Source: Cladopsammia gracilis (lineage: Eukaryota > Cnidaria > Anthozoa > Scleractinia > Dendrophylliidae). From it: 64,000 nt of DNA. Under the pieces are notes generated by a model. It had not been told where the DNA came from. It did not search any database and saw only the letters and a list, made by a program, of their open reading frames with translations. Position 1 is the stretch's first letter, and each line of letters starts with the position of its first letter. A program made the position numbers and the translations under genes. Of this stretch, positions 36,394-49,008 are shown one piece after another. The stretch is taken from assembly GCA_022457155.1 (NCBI GenBank), contig JAJGOT010000507.1, positions 200,001 through 264,000 on the forward strand, in the 5' to 3' direction.

Positions 36394-36955
36394 GAAAATA
36401 ATGCCTCTGCACGTGCTTTTTACATTTGATACATTTCTTTGCCGTTCCCTGCAAAACAACAACGTCAAATGACCAATAATTATAGCTTTTTTTAGAGAAC
36501 GTGAAAACACGACGGTTAATGTTCCTTGCTCTATTTGAACTTGAAAGCCGTCCCCACGAACTCAGCTCCTGGACAGTTCAGTCACAGGCAAATTAAAAAA
36601 ATTGGAACAACTTCAAAGTAGTTTAAACGTGCGCAAATTATTTCCTTCAATGGCGTTTTCTTTCGCGTTGCCATCTCACGGCAACAGCACTGAAAGCAAC
36701 ACAAAACAATAGGTTTAATGAGCGAAAACAATGCCTCTGCACGTTTTTCATTTGATACATTTCTTTGCCGTTCCCTGCAAAACAACGACGTCAAATGACC
36801 AATAATCATAGGGATTTTTTAGAGAACGTGAAAACACGACGGTTAATTTTCCTTGCTCTATTTGAACTTGAAAGCCGTCCCAACCAATTCAGCTCTTGAA
36901 CAATTCCAGTAACATTAGGCAAATTAAACAATTTGGAATAATTTCAAAGTAGTTT
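36394..36955. repeat. Tandem duplication, period ~320 bp
   Basis: The block GAGCGAAAATAATGCCTCTG ... GACGGTTAAT...CTTGCTCTATTTGAACTTG occurs at about 36394-36620 and again at about 36718-36945. Confidence 0.8.
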
Positions 36956-38042
36956 AAGTAACAATGCGTGTAAGAACAAGGCAATGCTCTATTGTTCCGC
37001 GGCATTTCGCTTTTCCGCTTTTCTTTCGCATTTCGCTTTATGTAGGTTTTTTTTACTGAGAATGCATCAACCTATGGACAACAAGTTTTTTAAATAAAAT
37101 GTACTGGAACTTTGTTTTAAAGTGATGTTTCTTTTGTGCTACAAGATTTCATCCAATCGTGAAACTCCAAATTAAAACAAGGGTCGTTCTGCTTGTACCG
37201 GTACTCACTGTCTTCTATTGTTTGTGAGGTATTGTATTTTTGGTCAGCTTGTTTAATTTGCATTTGTATTATTGTCGTTCTTTGTTCCTTTTGTTTTACG
37301 TCATCTGTGCTCCGATACACACAGAAAGAACCCAAAACAATGGCCAAGAAAGGCTTCTAATTTTACATGTTTCCCACATTTATTTTTCTAATTTATTTAT
37401 TTATTTACATTTTTAAAGTTTACATTCCAACAAATAATATACAAGGTAACAGTTGCAACTATTATTACAGCATAAAATAATAACTAAACACTTTTTACTC
37501 TCCGGTCAGTAAAACACAAAACAAAGACAATGTACAAAGGATAAGGGGAAAAACCCAATAAAGGGAAAAAGATCAAAGAGAAAATAATCAATTTAACTTC
37601 TCTATTTTATATTTAAAGAGGACATTATTAATAAATTCCTATATAATAGCTGGATTTTCATATTTCCCACATAGAATTTTGGTTGCATTTAAACTCAGAA
37701 TAGTTTTCACTAAAAGGGAACAATTAGTAAACAAGAGAGAAATAAATGCACTACCTGGTTAAGTGATGGTATAATAGATTTTCACGTTTTAGCCAATGAG
37801 GTGGACGATTTCAACAACATCACAATTAACACCTTTCTGCATTCCTTGCCGTTAGATTGCCTAGTTCTTACTAGGACCATTACTTAAATGAGCGCAAAAG
37901 TTCTTTTTTTTAATGACGTTTTCTTTGGCGTTGCCGTCGTGGTTACTAAAGCTCCCTGATCGCACCGGTCTCATCGAAATGAGTATTCATTTCAATTACA
38001 TTTTATATAATAAAACGAAAACCGCTATCACCTCTAGAACAG
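36956..38042. other. No gene seen
   Basis: Includes a short ATTT-rich stretch at 37380-37410. Nothing coding is supported. Confidence 0.45.
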
Positions 38043-38440
38043 TCATTTCCAACACTCTTAACCTGTCTTAACGGATTGTGATTACCATTGAACGGGTGCT
38101 GGGATAATTTTAACGTTCAGGCTAGTCCTAACGGATGTCAAATTTTAGCTAACGGATGTTAATTCTTTGCTAACGGTTACGGTATTCGTTCTAACGGTTC
38201 AGTACTAACGCCTAACGGACACACTACTGATCCGCTCTAACGTTTAGAAGCTAACGCCTTACGGATGCGACATCTGTTCTAACGGTTGAATACTAACGCC
38301 TAACGGATACGCTATTCGTGCTAACGGTTAAATACTAACGCCTAACGGTTTGGTGAAAGCTTTTAACGTTTTTCAGGAAATTTTCTAACTGATATCTAAC
38401 GGACACCTAACGCTTTTAGCCGTTTAACGGATAAGCGTTA
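38043..38440. repeat. Degenerate CTAACGG/GCCTAACG short-period repeat
   Basis: CTAACG or CTAACGG recurs more than twenty times in about 400 bases at irregular spacing, with higher-order units such as ACTAACGCCTAACGG. Non-coding satellite-like DNA. Confidence 0.8.
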
Positions 38441-40658
38441 GTGTACGTTTTCCGTGTGAGGTCAAACAGGACTGTTTGACGCAAAACCATTCTAAAATGA
38501 TTTTAAATTTAACAAAATAACCAGGATAAAAAAAAAAAAAACTCAGTCTGCACAGTGTGCACGGTCTGCACTCTGCGTTATAACATGACCGCTGCAAGAT
38601 TACTAAAAACATTACCAATGAAATGTTGTCAGTTAAATGAAACATATCTGTTAAAGAAAGAAATGGCATTTTGAAATCCATTTCGCATACAGAACGTTCC
38701 GAATTGTAGACATGAGAAGATAGTTTATTTGTATTAAAAGGTTCTTAATTGAGTGTCAAAAGTAATAAACGTTTGTTTCGGTTTCCTTACACTACACTTT
38801 GTCATTGGTTACAGAAGGTATCGCCACTTTTTTGACAAATTCAAACTCAGTAGTACGTTTGCCACTGAACCAATCGTGGGCTTTCGTGGCTCGTTCTCTT
38901 ACTTTTACCAGTGCTTTAAGCATGGCAACTGCTGCCTGCCTTTGGCTGGAGTTGCCGTTGAATTTGGACCAAAATGATCACTTGGTTTTGGCCGTTACAA
39001 CATTCATTTGAAAACCTGTAATAGTATATACTAAAACAGTGGATAGCGTTGTTGGAGCGCTCTGATTGGCTACTGAAACTCGGGATAGCAAGTGTTGTTT
39101 CAACCTCAGACTGCGAGCCGTCTCTTATTTTTCTTTTAGTTAGTCGAGCGAGCACGCGTGCGCGAAGGCGCGTGGATCGAGGGCGTCAGCCCGAGGAAAA
39201 GAAAAAATAAGACACTGTCTTCTTACCTACGCCTACCCTTGACAGTCACACCTCCGCCTACTTTTGACGCATTACCCCGAGTGCCACAGAACCACAGTAT
39301 ATTATTTTTTTTCTCGCGAATTCATAGTCTGCGTCAACATCCGGTTTCCGATTGTGTTGTATTCGAAGCAGCGATGTGAAATGAACGGCCGTACCCCCAC
39401 GAAAGCTGTACCAAGCAAAGTAAAAGAAAACCTGTTATCAATCCCCTAGTGATTTTTTTCATTTTTAAGTGTTGTTTGAAAGGGCGACCCCGTAGCTGTC
39501 CAAACGATGTCTGTGATTGGCGAACGATATATCACTTGAACAACGCCCCTATCCCAAATCCCTATCCCAGCAGTCTATTGTCTTCTTAGCGAATCACAGA
39601 CATCGTCTGGACAGTTTGAAAACAGTTTGTGAGAATTTTAATACCAAGAGCGCCGATCAACGACCGAGCGCGAGTAAGCCATCCTACATATGAAATAAAA
39701 GGTGTTGACAGGTCTAGCACAAATCCTACTAGCGTGTGGCGTGGTTTGATTTTTACAGTTTAGATTTGTTTTAGCAAAGGTTGTGATTCTATTAGAAGCC
39801 GTTAAGTTAGCGGTCTCAGTCGGTTTAAATGAGTGTGTGTATCAAGGATAGACTCTTTCGAATCTCGCGCCTTTGTAAATGCGTTTATCGAAAACAGTAA
39901 ACTTCCATAAACGACTCGTGAAGTACCTCTCCGGCGGAAGCATAAAGAACCCAGACATTTCCAGACACCGTGAAGGTTAAACTCGTTGGTTTTGATCTAT
40001 TCTTCAACGATACTTCGTAAAGGGACGACAACAATGGTCGTGGGATTTTCTCCACCGAGTGCGCTTTTCGCTAAAGTAAAGCTTTGAAAATCAAACTTTT
40101 CCCAAAACCCGCTAGCAAAACAAAGCTTTCAAAACACTGCATTTGATTCAGAAATAGTGCCAACATTACAGTCCAGCATTCGTCAAGTTTTGGTAACCAA
40201 GCGTTTTTTTTATCGAATCCTAGGCGCGGGCGCTAAGCGCTCGATGTTTACTCGTAAAACCCACAGGGTAGGAACAGGCGGTATGCGTCACGACTTGCAA
40301 TGCCCCATGGGTTAATTTGTGTAGCGGCTCATTTTCCCTTCGTCTCGACGGAGTGAGCATCTCCTACGTTTGCGTTATTTAGCCTGAATTTAAATCTAGC
40401 GCCCTTTGTTTGGTAAAGTAATCAAATATACAAGTCTGCAAACGCAAAACTACTTCGTAAAGGCCAGTTTTTCTTTTTCTCAGAGACACTATTCTGATTT
40501 GAATCGAAACATACAACTGTTAAAATTATGTAACGGCTATTCAAAAAGTACTTCAGTTGTCCCTAGCTCTTTGCTGACTTTTCCGCCGGACTTCACTTGT
40601 CACTCTTGAGAAAACCTGTTAAAATTTTCTCAGTGCGATTACCGTCGGGCCCATAAAA
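38441..40658. other. No gene seen; small inverted repeat
   Basis: 39495-39618 holds an inverted pair (CTGTCCAAACGATGTCTGTG against CACAGACATCGTCTGGACAG). No gene recognised. Confidence 0.5.
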
Positions 40659-41164
40659 AGGGTCGTGAAGGGGGGGGGGGGGGGGTACCAAATCCCAGTT
40701 CCCAGCCTAAATTTGGCCCAAATCCCAGTTCCATTTTACCCCTTCACGACCCTCTAACTATGCAACCGTAGATAAACGTTTGAAATGCAAGGCTAGTACA
40801 ACGGAAATTAATGGCAGGTTTAATGGCCAATATTTCGACTAGTAGAACTACTACTAGAACTTTAGTAGAACTACTACTAGAACTTTCGACTAGTATGCAA
40901 CCGTGTAAGCCTGGTAGCTAGACCGCGGGCGCGAAGGCGAAAAATACTGATTTCACGGTCTCTACTGTCTTTACTGAGGAGTGCAAGGTCTATTGCTACG
41001 AAATTTTATTTTTCTATTTCAAAATATTGGAGCAAAGACCGCTGAAGAAAAGAAATCTCATTCCCATTTTATAATTGTTCATCCCAGTCCCAGTGAGTAA
41101 ATCCCATTTTCCCAGTCCAAAATAAGGCTAATCCCAGTTCTCATTTTACCCCTTCACGACCCTC
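40659..41164. repeat. Repeat with GGGTCGTGAAGGGG ends
   Basis: GGGTCGTGAAGGGG at 40659 is inverted as CCCCTTCACGACCC at about 40739-40753 and again at about 41150-41164, with ATCCCAGTTCYCATTTTACC preceding each. A G homopolymer of about 15 follows the left end. Confidence 0.65.
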
Positions 41165-42723
41165 CATTAAGAGTTTTGCCGAAATTTAAATTTAAAAAAA
41201 CTTGTAAGCCAGTGCTTACATGTCCTACAAGCAGGTACGCTCCTGTCTATAGTCGTTGATACAAAGAAAAACCACAAAAATAACTCGTTAATGCAGCGGT
41301 AACCCGAGCGTTTTGAGAATCGTCACGGAATGAAATATTTCCCACTGCTATACAAACGTGCCTGTGCAAGGTCAGCGAAATTGACAACATGACGTCACTT
41401 CCTAGTTTGGGAATTTCGACAACAGAGTATTTTTGTGACTGATAATTTTGTTTTTAGTGAAACGCTTCGAAAAATGCACCAAAATTAGACTAACATCAGG
41501 AAAATAGCCGCTTAGTTCGAACAAAATATGTAAGTCTAATTTTTTGTGCGTTTTTCGAAAAAAATACGCGGAGAGCTGCAATTCACAGACACGTAATTTT
41601 CAAGCCTTGTTGTCAGGGTCTCTCTTCTCGCCCCCTCTTTCGGAGGGGGGGGGGGGGGGGGGAGAAGAGCGAGAAGAAGAGAGACCTGGGAACGAGTTGT
41701 TCGAAGACTTGAGGGAAACCACGCACACGATTTTAGGCAACCCTTCGGTTCAAATCTATCAAAGATATCGATCAATTGAATTATACAATACAATTTATTG
41801 TGTGCCAAATTACACTGAAAAGAGGAATTTACAAAAATGTTTACAACTGACCGAAAAATCGACTGATCAACCGGAAAAAAAATCCCAACTAACTGTTTAA
41901 ACTTGTTAATAGCTTCACACTAGCAAGTTAAAAATTATAATTAATAGTTAATTTATAATAGTTGTTGTTGAGAATTAACTTATTAACTTATTATTATTTT
42001 ATTATTATTTTTATTATTTTGATATTATTTTATTATTATTTTTAGGGTAGCCCATAGGGTAGCCCATAGGGTGGCCCATGGGCTAGCCCAGGTTTTGTCC
42101 ACATCCCGGTCAGAGTCAAATCCCAGCCAGATCACTCTCTAGCGTTGAATTTCCCAGCCAGCTCCATAACAGCCTGCAGAGCGGCTTTTTTGTGGAGCGG
42201 CTTCGTTGGGTACTCCTGTTAAAGTAGAGTGGATTTGAGATCAATGTATGCATGAGCAATGATACGAATGTGAGTATATCGCTTGGAAATCTAGCGAGTA
42301 CCATATTTCTTTTACGACATCAGTGTTTTAAAGGATTGTTATGTTCTTCAGATAGTGTTAAATGTCAAACGTTGTGTTTATGTAGCATAAGATAGTTATT
42401 TAATCCCGTTTACTTTCAATATAATTCCTAATATTCTGCATTCCACCAAAGCTATACTCAAATCCCAAGGGGAGGGAATCCCAGGAAAAAGTGATGGGGT
42501 GATTGTCGTATTGTTAAGGGGTTAAAATTTGTGGCTTGGCATCACTGAGGGTGTTTAAATCAAAATTATTAGCATATTATTATGAGCCATAATAATATGC
42601 TGACAAGAACATTACTCTTTAAAACGAATTGGTACCTCTCAGGGGTAAAAATACATGTAAGCCAACACCTGGAAAATGGGGTCTGGTACCTCATAGACCC
42701 TATTCATAAATGGCGGCCGATTT
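41165..42723. other. No gene seen
   Basis: Contains a G run near 41643-41662 and a short GGGTAGCCCATA tandem at 42045-42090. No gene. Confidence 0.45.
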
Positions 42724-43029
42724 ATTATTCTTTTATATATTAATGCTAATCAGCCCAACAAGCCTCATTTTAGAGCAATAGGCCATTTGCACGATGACGT
42801 CATATAACTACAACTACCAGAATCCTTCAGTATTTTGTTTTGTAGTGCAAATTAGGGCTATTGTTATTTAAACCGCACAGGGATTACAAAATTTAAATAA
42901 GAAAGGAAAAACAAAATGAATTCTGGTAGTTGTAGTAAAATGACGCCATCGTGCAAATGGCCTATTTTGTTTTGAATTTTGCACATGCTAACGAGGCTAG
43001 TTGGGCTGATTAGCATGAATATAAAAGAA
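42724..43029. repeat. Foldback element split by a MITE
   Basis: Outer arms (TTATTCTTTTATAT.TTAATGCTAATCAGCCCAAC and the inverted GTTGGGCTGATTAGCATGAA...) flank the 182-bp MITE at 42781-42962. Confidence 0.75.
42781..42962. repeat. 182-bp MITE, TA target (copy 2, inverted)
   Basis: Same ends (GGCCATTTGCACGATGACGT) and exact length as 19639-19820, with the interior in the opposite orientation. TA flanks both sides. Confidence 0.85.
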
Positions 43030-43956
43030 TAACAAGAAGCTACCGGTAGCCTATACTCATGCGCTTGCGTAAGAAAGTTTTATGGTTTATTTTAAACGGG
43101 TCACCGACCCCTCCCCCCTCAACGAATTTTGCGTGACACACATTGCACCGTCACACAAGACATGTTGATTGAAGCTACCAGTTTTTCTGTACTCGCTTTG
43201 AATATTTAATTTATTGATTCCTGATCAAACCCACACTAGTCTAATACTCCCCAAACCGTGAATGATTTCTATTACATTGAGTTATTCCAGAAAGAATCCA
43301 CCCCCCCCCCCACCGACGGATGGCAAGATTGTTTGACCCCTCCTCCTCAGCCCGGATTTCCTGGCCCGTTAGACACCCTCCCCCCCCCCCCTCCCGCAAG
43401 TATTTTCAAGCCCAGAGACCCCTCCTCCTGCCCGGATTTCCAATAAATTTTTGGAAGCCCGAAATTTACAGGTAATGAAAAAAATACATATAATCGGAGT
43501 CAGGAGATCTGCTTTTATAATGTCAAAACTGTGGTGATGAGTGCTATAAATTGCTGAAACATTTTAATAAAAATAAATATTGCGTGACGCATCATGACCC
43601 CCCCCCCGTTTGATTTCAAGGCCAAATCGAGACGAAATTTTTCTTTAAAGCTAGTTCTTTAAATAACTGCTTTGAGTTTTCCATGTATTAGTTTTTTCCA
43701 GGTTTCACAGTGTTATCGCAAATACTGTACACTTCTTTCATATATGCAAATTTCGTGTGTGAAATATAATTCGATCGCGCGCTGTTTTTTCATGATCATG
43801 ATATGAATCCAAAATATTTGTTCTAAAGGTCAAAACTTTTTAATGAAACTCGTATTTCCTTGAATGAAAATGTTTTTCCCTTAAATAAAAGAGTTAAACG
43901 CTTATCAGAATTCAGTGATTTTCTGCTTCCGGAAGTCTTGGCGATTTATTTATCCT
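43030..43956. other. No gene seen; C-rich tracts
   Basis: Several CCCCC runs interrupt short frames. No coding evidence. Confidence 0.45.
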
Positions 43957-44138
43957 AATTCTCTATTTTCGAATTGCCCATAATACACTTTGTTTGCCCC
44001 CCAAATTTTGCATAAACTATTGTTTTGAAATGCTCTTGGGAATATGCAGTCCTCCCAAGAGCATTTACAAACAAAAGTTTATGCAAAATTTGGGGGGGCA
44101 AACAAAGTGTATTATGGGCAATTCGAAAATAGAGAATT
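43957..44138. repeat. Near-perfect 182-bp hairpin
   Basis: Arms 43957-44041 and 44053-44138 are almost exact reverse complements apart from a few bases near TAAACTATTGTTTTG, with a loop of about 11 bases (ATATGCAGTCC). Confidence 0.9.
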
Positions 44139-45037
44139 GCCGCGGGAGCGTTAGGGTCTGCGAATTATATTATAAACATCATATAATAACATTTAAATTC
44201 AGCAACCTGCGTTATTATATCTAGTGTTTTCTAAATTTTCCGACTTTTCCTGTGTATATAGAATGCCATTCTTATCCGTAAAGATGATTCGCATACATGT
44301 AATGTTTTCGCGAATCAAAAAATCTTGAAAGCAAACTTTATTTCAGAAAGCGCCATTTAGTAACTTCTAGATTAGATTTCTTCATTAAAAGATTGATTGG
44401 TTGATTGATTGATTGACTTGTTACAGAAAACAAGTGTGAATACGTTTTTTGAGACCTAGAACTTGTCCAACAATTCAGGAAAACAAAGAAGCAGTTGTCT
44501 TATGATTGGTCCGCGTTGCACGCGCGATACATTTTGTCAAACAATCGCAAAAACAAGAGCGAACGACTTGTTGGACAAGTGCAAATTTTGTCAAAACGGA
44601 CAAATCTTCAAAGGGGCCATTGTCCTGCCTCAAGGCAGGACAATTCATGACAAGTCGCATTCCAATGCCCCTCGTAATGCCAGATAACAATACTTTGTTC
44701 ATTGGCTATTGTGTTTGGTCCGGATTGTACTAAAAAACAACACGCGAAATTTTTCTGCGATAGGCGGCAAAGCATGTTTGTATGTGAAGCTTGAAAAAGC
44801 CGAGATGGTGCCGCGGCGATTTTTGTTGTTACTCGCCTCATTAATAATGCTCTTTGGGCTCAATAGTCAAATGCGACTCCTACTCATCTTCATCTGTTTA
44901 GTACAAATGCAAATCGTTTTAAAATTTTTCACCACGTGGACCTGCCTGCATATTTGATGTTTGCTCAAGACGACCGTGCCGAGAAATGTACAAGGATGCC
45001 AGAAGCACGTGCAGAGCTATTGTACTAATAATTACAC
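44139..45037. other. No gene seen
   Basis: A GATTGATTG tail occurs at 44392-44416. Overlapping short frames on both strands at 44463-44957 have no domain. Confidence 0.45.
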
Positions 45038-45135
45038 CTTTTGTTTTCTTCAAAATGTCTCTGACTTGTCGTGACAATTTTGTTTTCTTCAAAATGTCTC
45101 TGACTTGTCGCGACAATTTTGTTTTTGTCAAAAAT
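45038..45135. repeat. ~40-bp tandem repeat, 2.5 copies
   Basis: TTTTGTTTTCTTCAAAATGT + CTCTGACTTGTCGTGACAA repeated, the last copy partial. Confidence 0.8.
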
Positions 45136-46424
45136 GTCATGACATTTGAAACTTGTCCGCTAGTGCGAATCGGCCCTTAATTATATTTCCTAGCGTGCCT
45201 TTACCGTGATTATTGGCTTCACGAAGAAAACATTCCAACAAGTTCAATCGCAATTTGCCTTTACACAAGAAAAAGGACAACGAATTCTCTCAGTTGAAAG
45301 TTTTATTCAAATATCTATTAATAGTTTAGTCTCAAGAGCAAAACGCGTTAAATTATCGTATCGAGGAAACCGTGCTCGGCAACGCAAGCAAATTTGTTTA
45401 GCACATGTCGGAAAACAAACAGTCCGCTATGAAATGTTTCTTGCAATGTAAGCGGACATTCAAAAATGTTATTTTCTTTACCATAGTTTTTCAGGAATGC
45501 TTGAAAATTCTTAGTAAAGTCTGCCGCTTAGCGCTTCGTAGGAAGACAGAGGTAGGAAGACACCTCCCGCTCAACCTCACCTGGGAACGAGGTTGACGTC
45601 CCGCTTTGTGATAAATGGATGCTAATCCTCACAGGAAGATTCCATCGCTTTCAGCTCTCTAACCGCCACTTCAAAGGCATACAAATCGTCTTAAGGACTT
45701 TTTTCTTTCCATTTCGAAGTGTTAAAAGGCGTGTTTGCATGCATTCTGGTAATGGAAAATGAAGGTCTGAAAAATTGAAGTGTGGAGTACAGAAGCGGTC
45801 ATATTTGTTTGACTCTGATGATAGTCTTCTCTGAGTGACAAACCGGTTCTCTCTAGTCCCCCCTAAAATCCAGACATGTGCTCAGTAGACGGATTCTGAT
45901 TGGTTTAACCTTCCTGAAGCCTTTTTTAATAATAGGGGTCAAAAATAACTTTCTAGGGGAGGCAGGGGCGAGTTCGCGTACACTAAAATATGCGTGCATA
46001 AATTTGCATGCGAAATCGTGACAAGAAAACAAAAACAAGAAAAACGAAGCCGGAACCTTACCTCATGCCGCTTTGCGCATGAGTAATAAATTGGCCGCCA
46101 TTTATGAATAGGGTCTATAGGGGTTCCTTTCAAAATTTCAATTTTATATGGGAGTTCCCCTGGGAGGATGGTTGTAAGATGTATTCTATCCCCCCCAACC
46201 CCCCCCCCCAAAAAAAAAATCAAAGGCTCCTAAGAGCCAACCCGTGAATAAGAAATGCTAACGCGTAACGCAATATTGTGGTAAGCTTATGTTTTCACAC
46301 TGACACGATTCGATATTTTTTTTATATTAAACGTAAGGATTTTTGACGAACACACACACAAAAAAAGTACATCACTTTCATAATGTCCAGTCCGAAGAAA
46401 AAAGAAAAGAAAAAAAAAATGCCC
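45136..46424. other. No gene seen; dispersed repeat
   Basis: 45835-46010 is a relative of the 22.44-22.80-kb repeat. 46080-46125 is an inverted relative of 42690-42720 (GACCCTATTCATAAATGGCG). Confidence 0.5.
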
Positions 46425-46505
46425 TGAGCGAGACTTGAACTCGGGCCTCCGACTGTCAATCGCGGCTCTAGTCCACAAGACTATCGCGGAACTACGGAAC
46501 ACATA
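46425..46505 (-). mobile_element. tRNA-derived SINE head or tRNA pseudogene
   Basis: On the minus strand: A-box-like GATAGTCTTGTGGACTAGAG, B box GAGTTCAAGTCTC, then a TTTTTTTTT polymerase III terminator directly after GCTCAGGGCA. The anticodon region does not give a clean canonical tRNA. Confidence 0.55.
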
Positions 46506-46889
46506 CTAAGATAAGACTGAATTTTGTTATTGTAAGGTAGATACGTATCAAAACGCGTGCCTAGATTGAAAAATCCTTTTAGATCGATTTTAATGTTGTA
46601 TTAAAGACTCAAAATGCGAATGATCTTTAAGTTTATTGATGTTTTAATTTTCAAAGCAACGATAACTGTTTTGATTTTAATTCGACAATCCTTTGTCATT
46701 TCCAGTTTGAAATTTTAAGTTACAAAGTTTAATTTATACTAAGTAAATGAAAATGCTAATGAGAGAAAACACCTTAAATGAAACTAACAAATAAATGAAA
46801 GAATGTGTGACAATGCGTGGTTATAAAGAAAGTTTTAAATTAACATGATACAACTGTTGGTTCAAAGAAGGTTGTTCCCATTTGATCCT
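46506..46889. other. No gene seen
   Basis: AT-rich spacer. Confidence 0.4.
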
Positions 46890-47365
46890 TTATCTTAAGC
46901 TGAAAATTGGTGGAAGCACGTAAAGTATGGCTGATTTAATCCCATATGTGAACTTCAAAAATGGGATTGTGTAACCAGATGCTGGTGGTTTTATATAGCA
47001 TAAGCTTTTTCCATCTTGCTGTCTGTACAGCTCGAACCCACCAGCCTCTCTCAGTTTCGGAAAATTGTTGTAAAGGCCTTCCTGAATGTGCTTGAAATCA
47101 CCTTTCTTATTCTTAAACACAATGCGTCTTTGACCGAGACCAACCTCGCGTAGCCCTTGTTTCATGGCAGTCGATGGAACTTGCCGTTGGTCTTTATCTG
47201 CCAGCACACAGAATTCATGTGTCCAGGTTTCCTTCACTTTGTATGGTTGGAAGCGGTAGGTGGATTTCTTGAAACTTGGGCCAGGGACTGGGCCTGGGCT
47301 TGGCCACCATGATGACAAACTGCGGTTAGCCGAGGTAGAGGGCCGGGCTGATGCTCTTTACCCAG
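46890..47365 (-). CDS. Probable 3' exon of a host protein gene (unnamed conserved domain)
   Basis: The minus-strand frame has no ATG at its left edge but looks like a genuine exon. A Ser/Pro-rich linker (SSWWPSPGPVPGP) is followed by a compact domain with the markers WTHEFCVLADKDQ, LGQRRIVF, FPKLREAGGFELYR and SGYTIPFLK, then a stop at 46890. I recognise this WTH...GLG.RRI.F...FPKL...GGFELLR pattern as a domain that recurs in cnidarian and fish multi-domain proteins, often ahead of HECT-type or other regions, but cannot name a function. Possible upstream exon and acceptor sequences lie between 47340 and 47430. It could also be a processed or partial gene copy. Confidence 0.5.
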
Positions 47366-48299
47366 ATACTGACTGGCCTACTGCCTGGGTCCCAGAGGGG
47401 CCTGGGTATATACGCCTAGAAAATACAAGTTAAGAGTTATAATTATGTCCCACTTTTAATATTTAGTACTTTGTATTCCAATATAGAAAAGAAAAACAGG
47501 TGTCTAAGGCCCAGTTCAAACGTCGAACTTCACATGTGCCGAACCTAATGCAAATTATCAAGAACAATAGATTTTGCTTATTTGCATTAGGTTAGGCACA
47601 TGTGAAGTTCAACGTTTGAACTGCCTTTACTTATTTATGAGTACCTGTAGAAAACAACACTACAACTTTTTTTCTACAAACAGACAGTGGTGTGCTTTTT
47701 GCAGTTATAGTTCATCTTTGTTTATGCTGAATATACCAAGGAATGCCTTTTCAATGGTCTGCTGAAATAGAAAAATAAGATAATTTAAGGACGTTGACAC
47801 ATTTTTAATGCGCATCCTTACTGCGCACGAAATTCAGGTCGCAATACCATGCTACGTCATGTAGAACCGCGTGCGCAAAGCACGAAATCTACACACATGA
47901 AGGGTTGGTAGCCGTTGCGTTAACTTTCCTTAGATTTAACAAGCCGGGGTCGGTGACCCTACTTTTTTTTTGGCTAGATAATTTTCTGTTATAATTATCG
48001 ACAGATAGTGACAAAAAAATAAACAAAAAATAAACGTAGGAGGTTAAAAATTTTCCCATTTTTAACGCAAGGGGGGTATCAGGTAACCTGATATCCCTAA
48101 GTTATTGAGGGGGTATGATTTTGGACAAATTTTTAGGAATTCCGTAATCGACCTCGGTAATTTCTCGTGTGTTTCCGTTACTCTTCGGCACAACTTCGTA
48201 ATTCCCAAGACAGTAGTAACATCGGGTTATAGGGGTTATATCGTTGGCACTTTGAGACAACTGGTATACTTTTACCTTAACGTAATGTACAAGTTTTGA
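47366..48299. other. No gene seen
   Basis: A small inverted repeat lies at 47521-47615 (GTTCAAACGTCGAACTTCAC against GTGAAGTTCAACGTTTGAAC). Otherwise featureless. Confidence 0.45.
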
Positions 48300-48556
48300 A
48301 ACATGATCATAAGGAGGGTTTTATTTGTGAGAATCTAAAATGTAAAATGACCATCGTTAGAATTTTTGCGGTACCTTTTAGGGTATTGAGCCGAAAAACA
48401 TGACAGAATATGACATGTGTATTTTTAGAATTGACACCTCTTATAGCTAAAAATCCATTTGAGCCACGCCCGTCAAGCGAGATTGTAAGACCTTTTAGGG
48501 TGTTCTTCAAAAATTTCCGCCGAGCACCCCCGTCATTTTTATATGGGACTCCCCCC
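48300..48556 (-). repeat. Dispersed repeat (copy 2)
   Basis: Inverted copy of 35327-35675; its right edge reads GAGCACCCCCGTCATTTTTA. Confidence 0.65.
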
Positions 48557-49008
48557 TCCAACTAGCTGGTTTACGAGTGTCGCATTAACGGCAAGGAAAA
48601 TGTCGTGCGGTTTTGAAAAATGTTTTAATTCCTGCGACACTAGGTCCGGAAACGGAGAAAAACAATTCCTGAGACGCAGTAGAGAAAAAACACGTTGCGT
48701 AACGCTGTAAATATTCTCATGAGTGAAGTTTCCGCAATGAGCTGAAATGTCAACTTATGACATGTTATCTAAGTTGGCCCGAACCTTGTATTGGCGCATT
48801 GGTTACATTTTTTAATCGAGCTTTTTGGTAGCAAATATTTAACCGATTTGTGTAAGCTTTGGCAACCTAAATAAATAATGTTTGCATTTTAAGAAAAGTA
48901 TCATTTGTTTTTATGTGGAAGTAAAAATGTTTGAGATATCAGCGTATTTTTAAAACCTCATTTTTACACAAAATGCCCGTAATTTCAAAATGCGACATGT
49001 TTTTTTTT

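Noticed and set aside
38043..38440. Interstitial telomere repeat
   Set aside because: The core CTAACGG is not the TTAGGG/CCCTAA repeat expected for cnidarians and the spacing is irregular.
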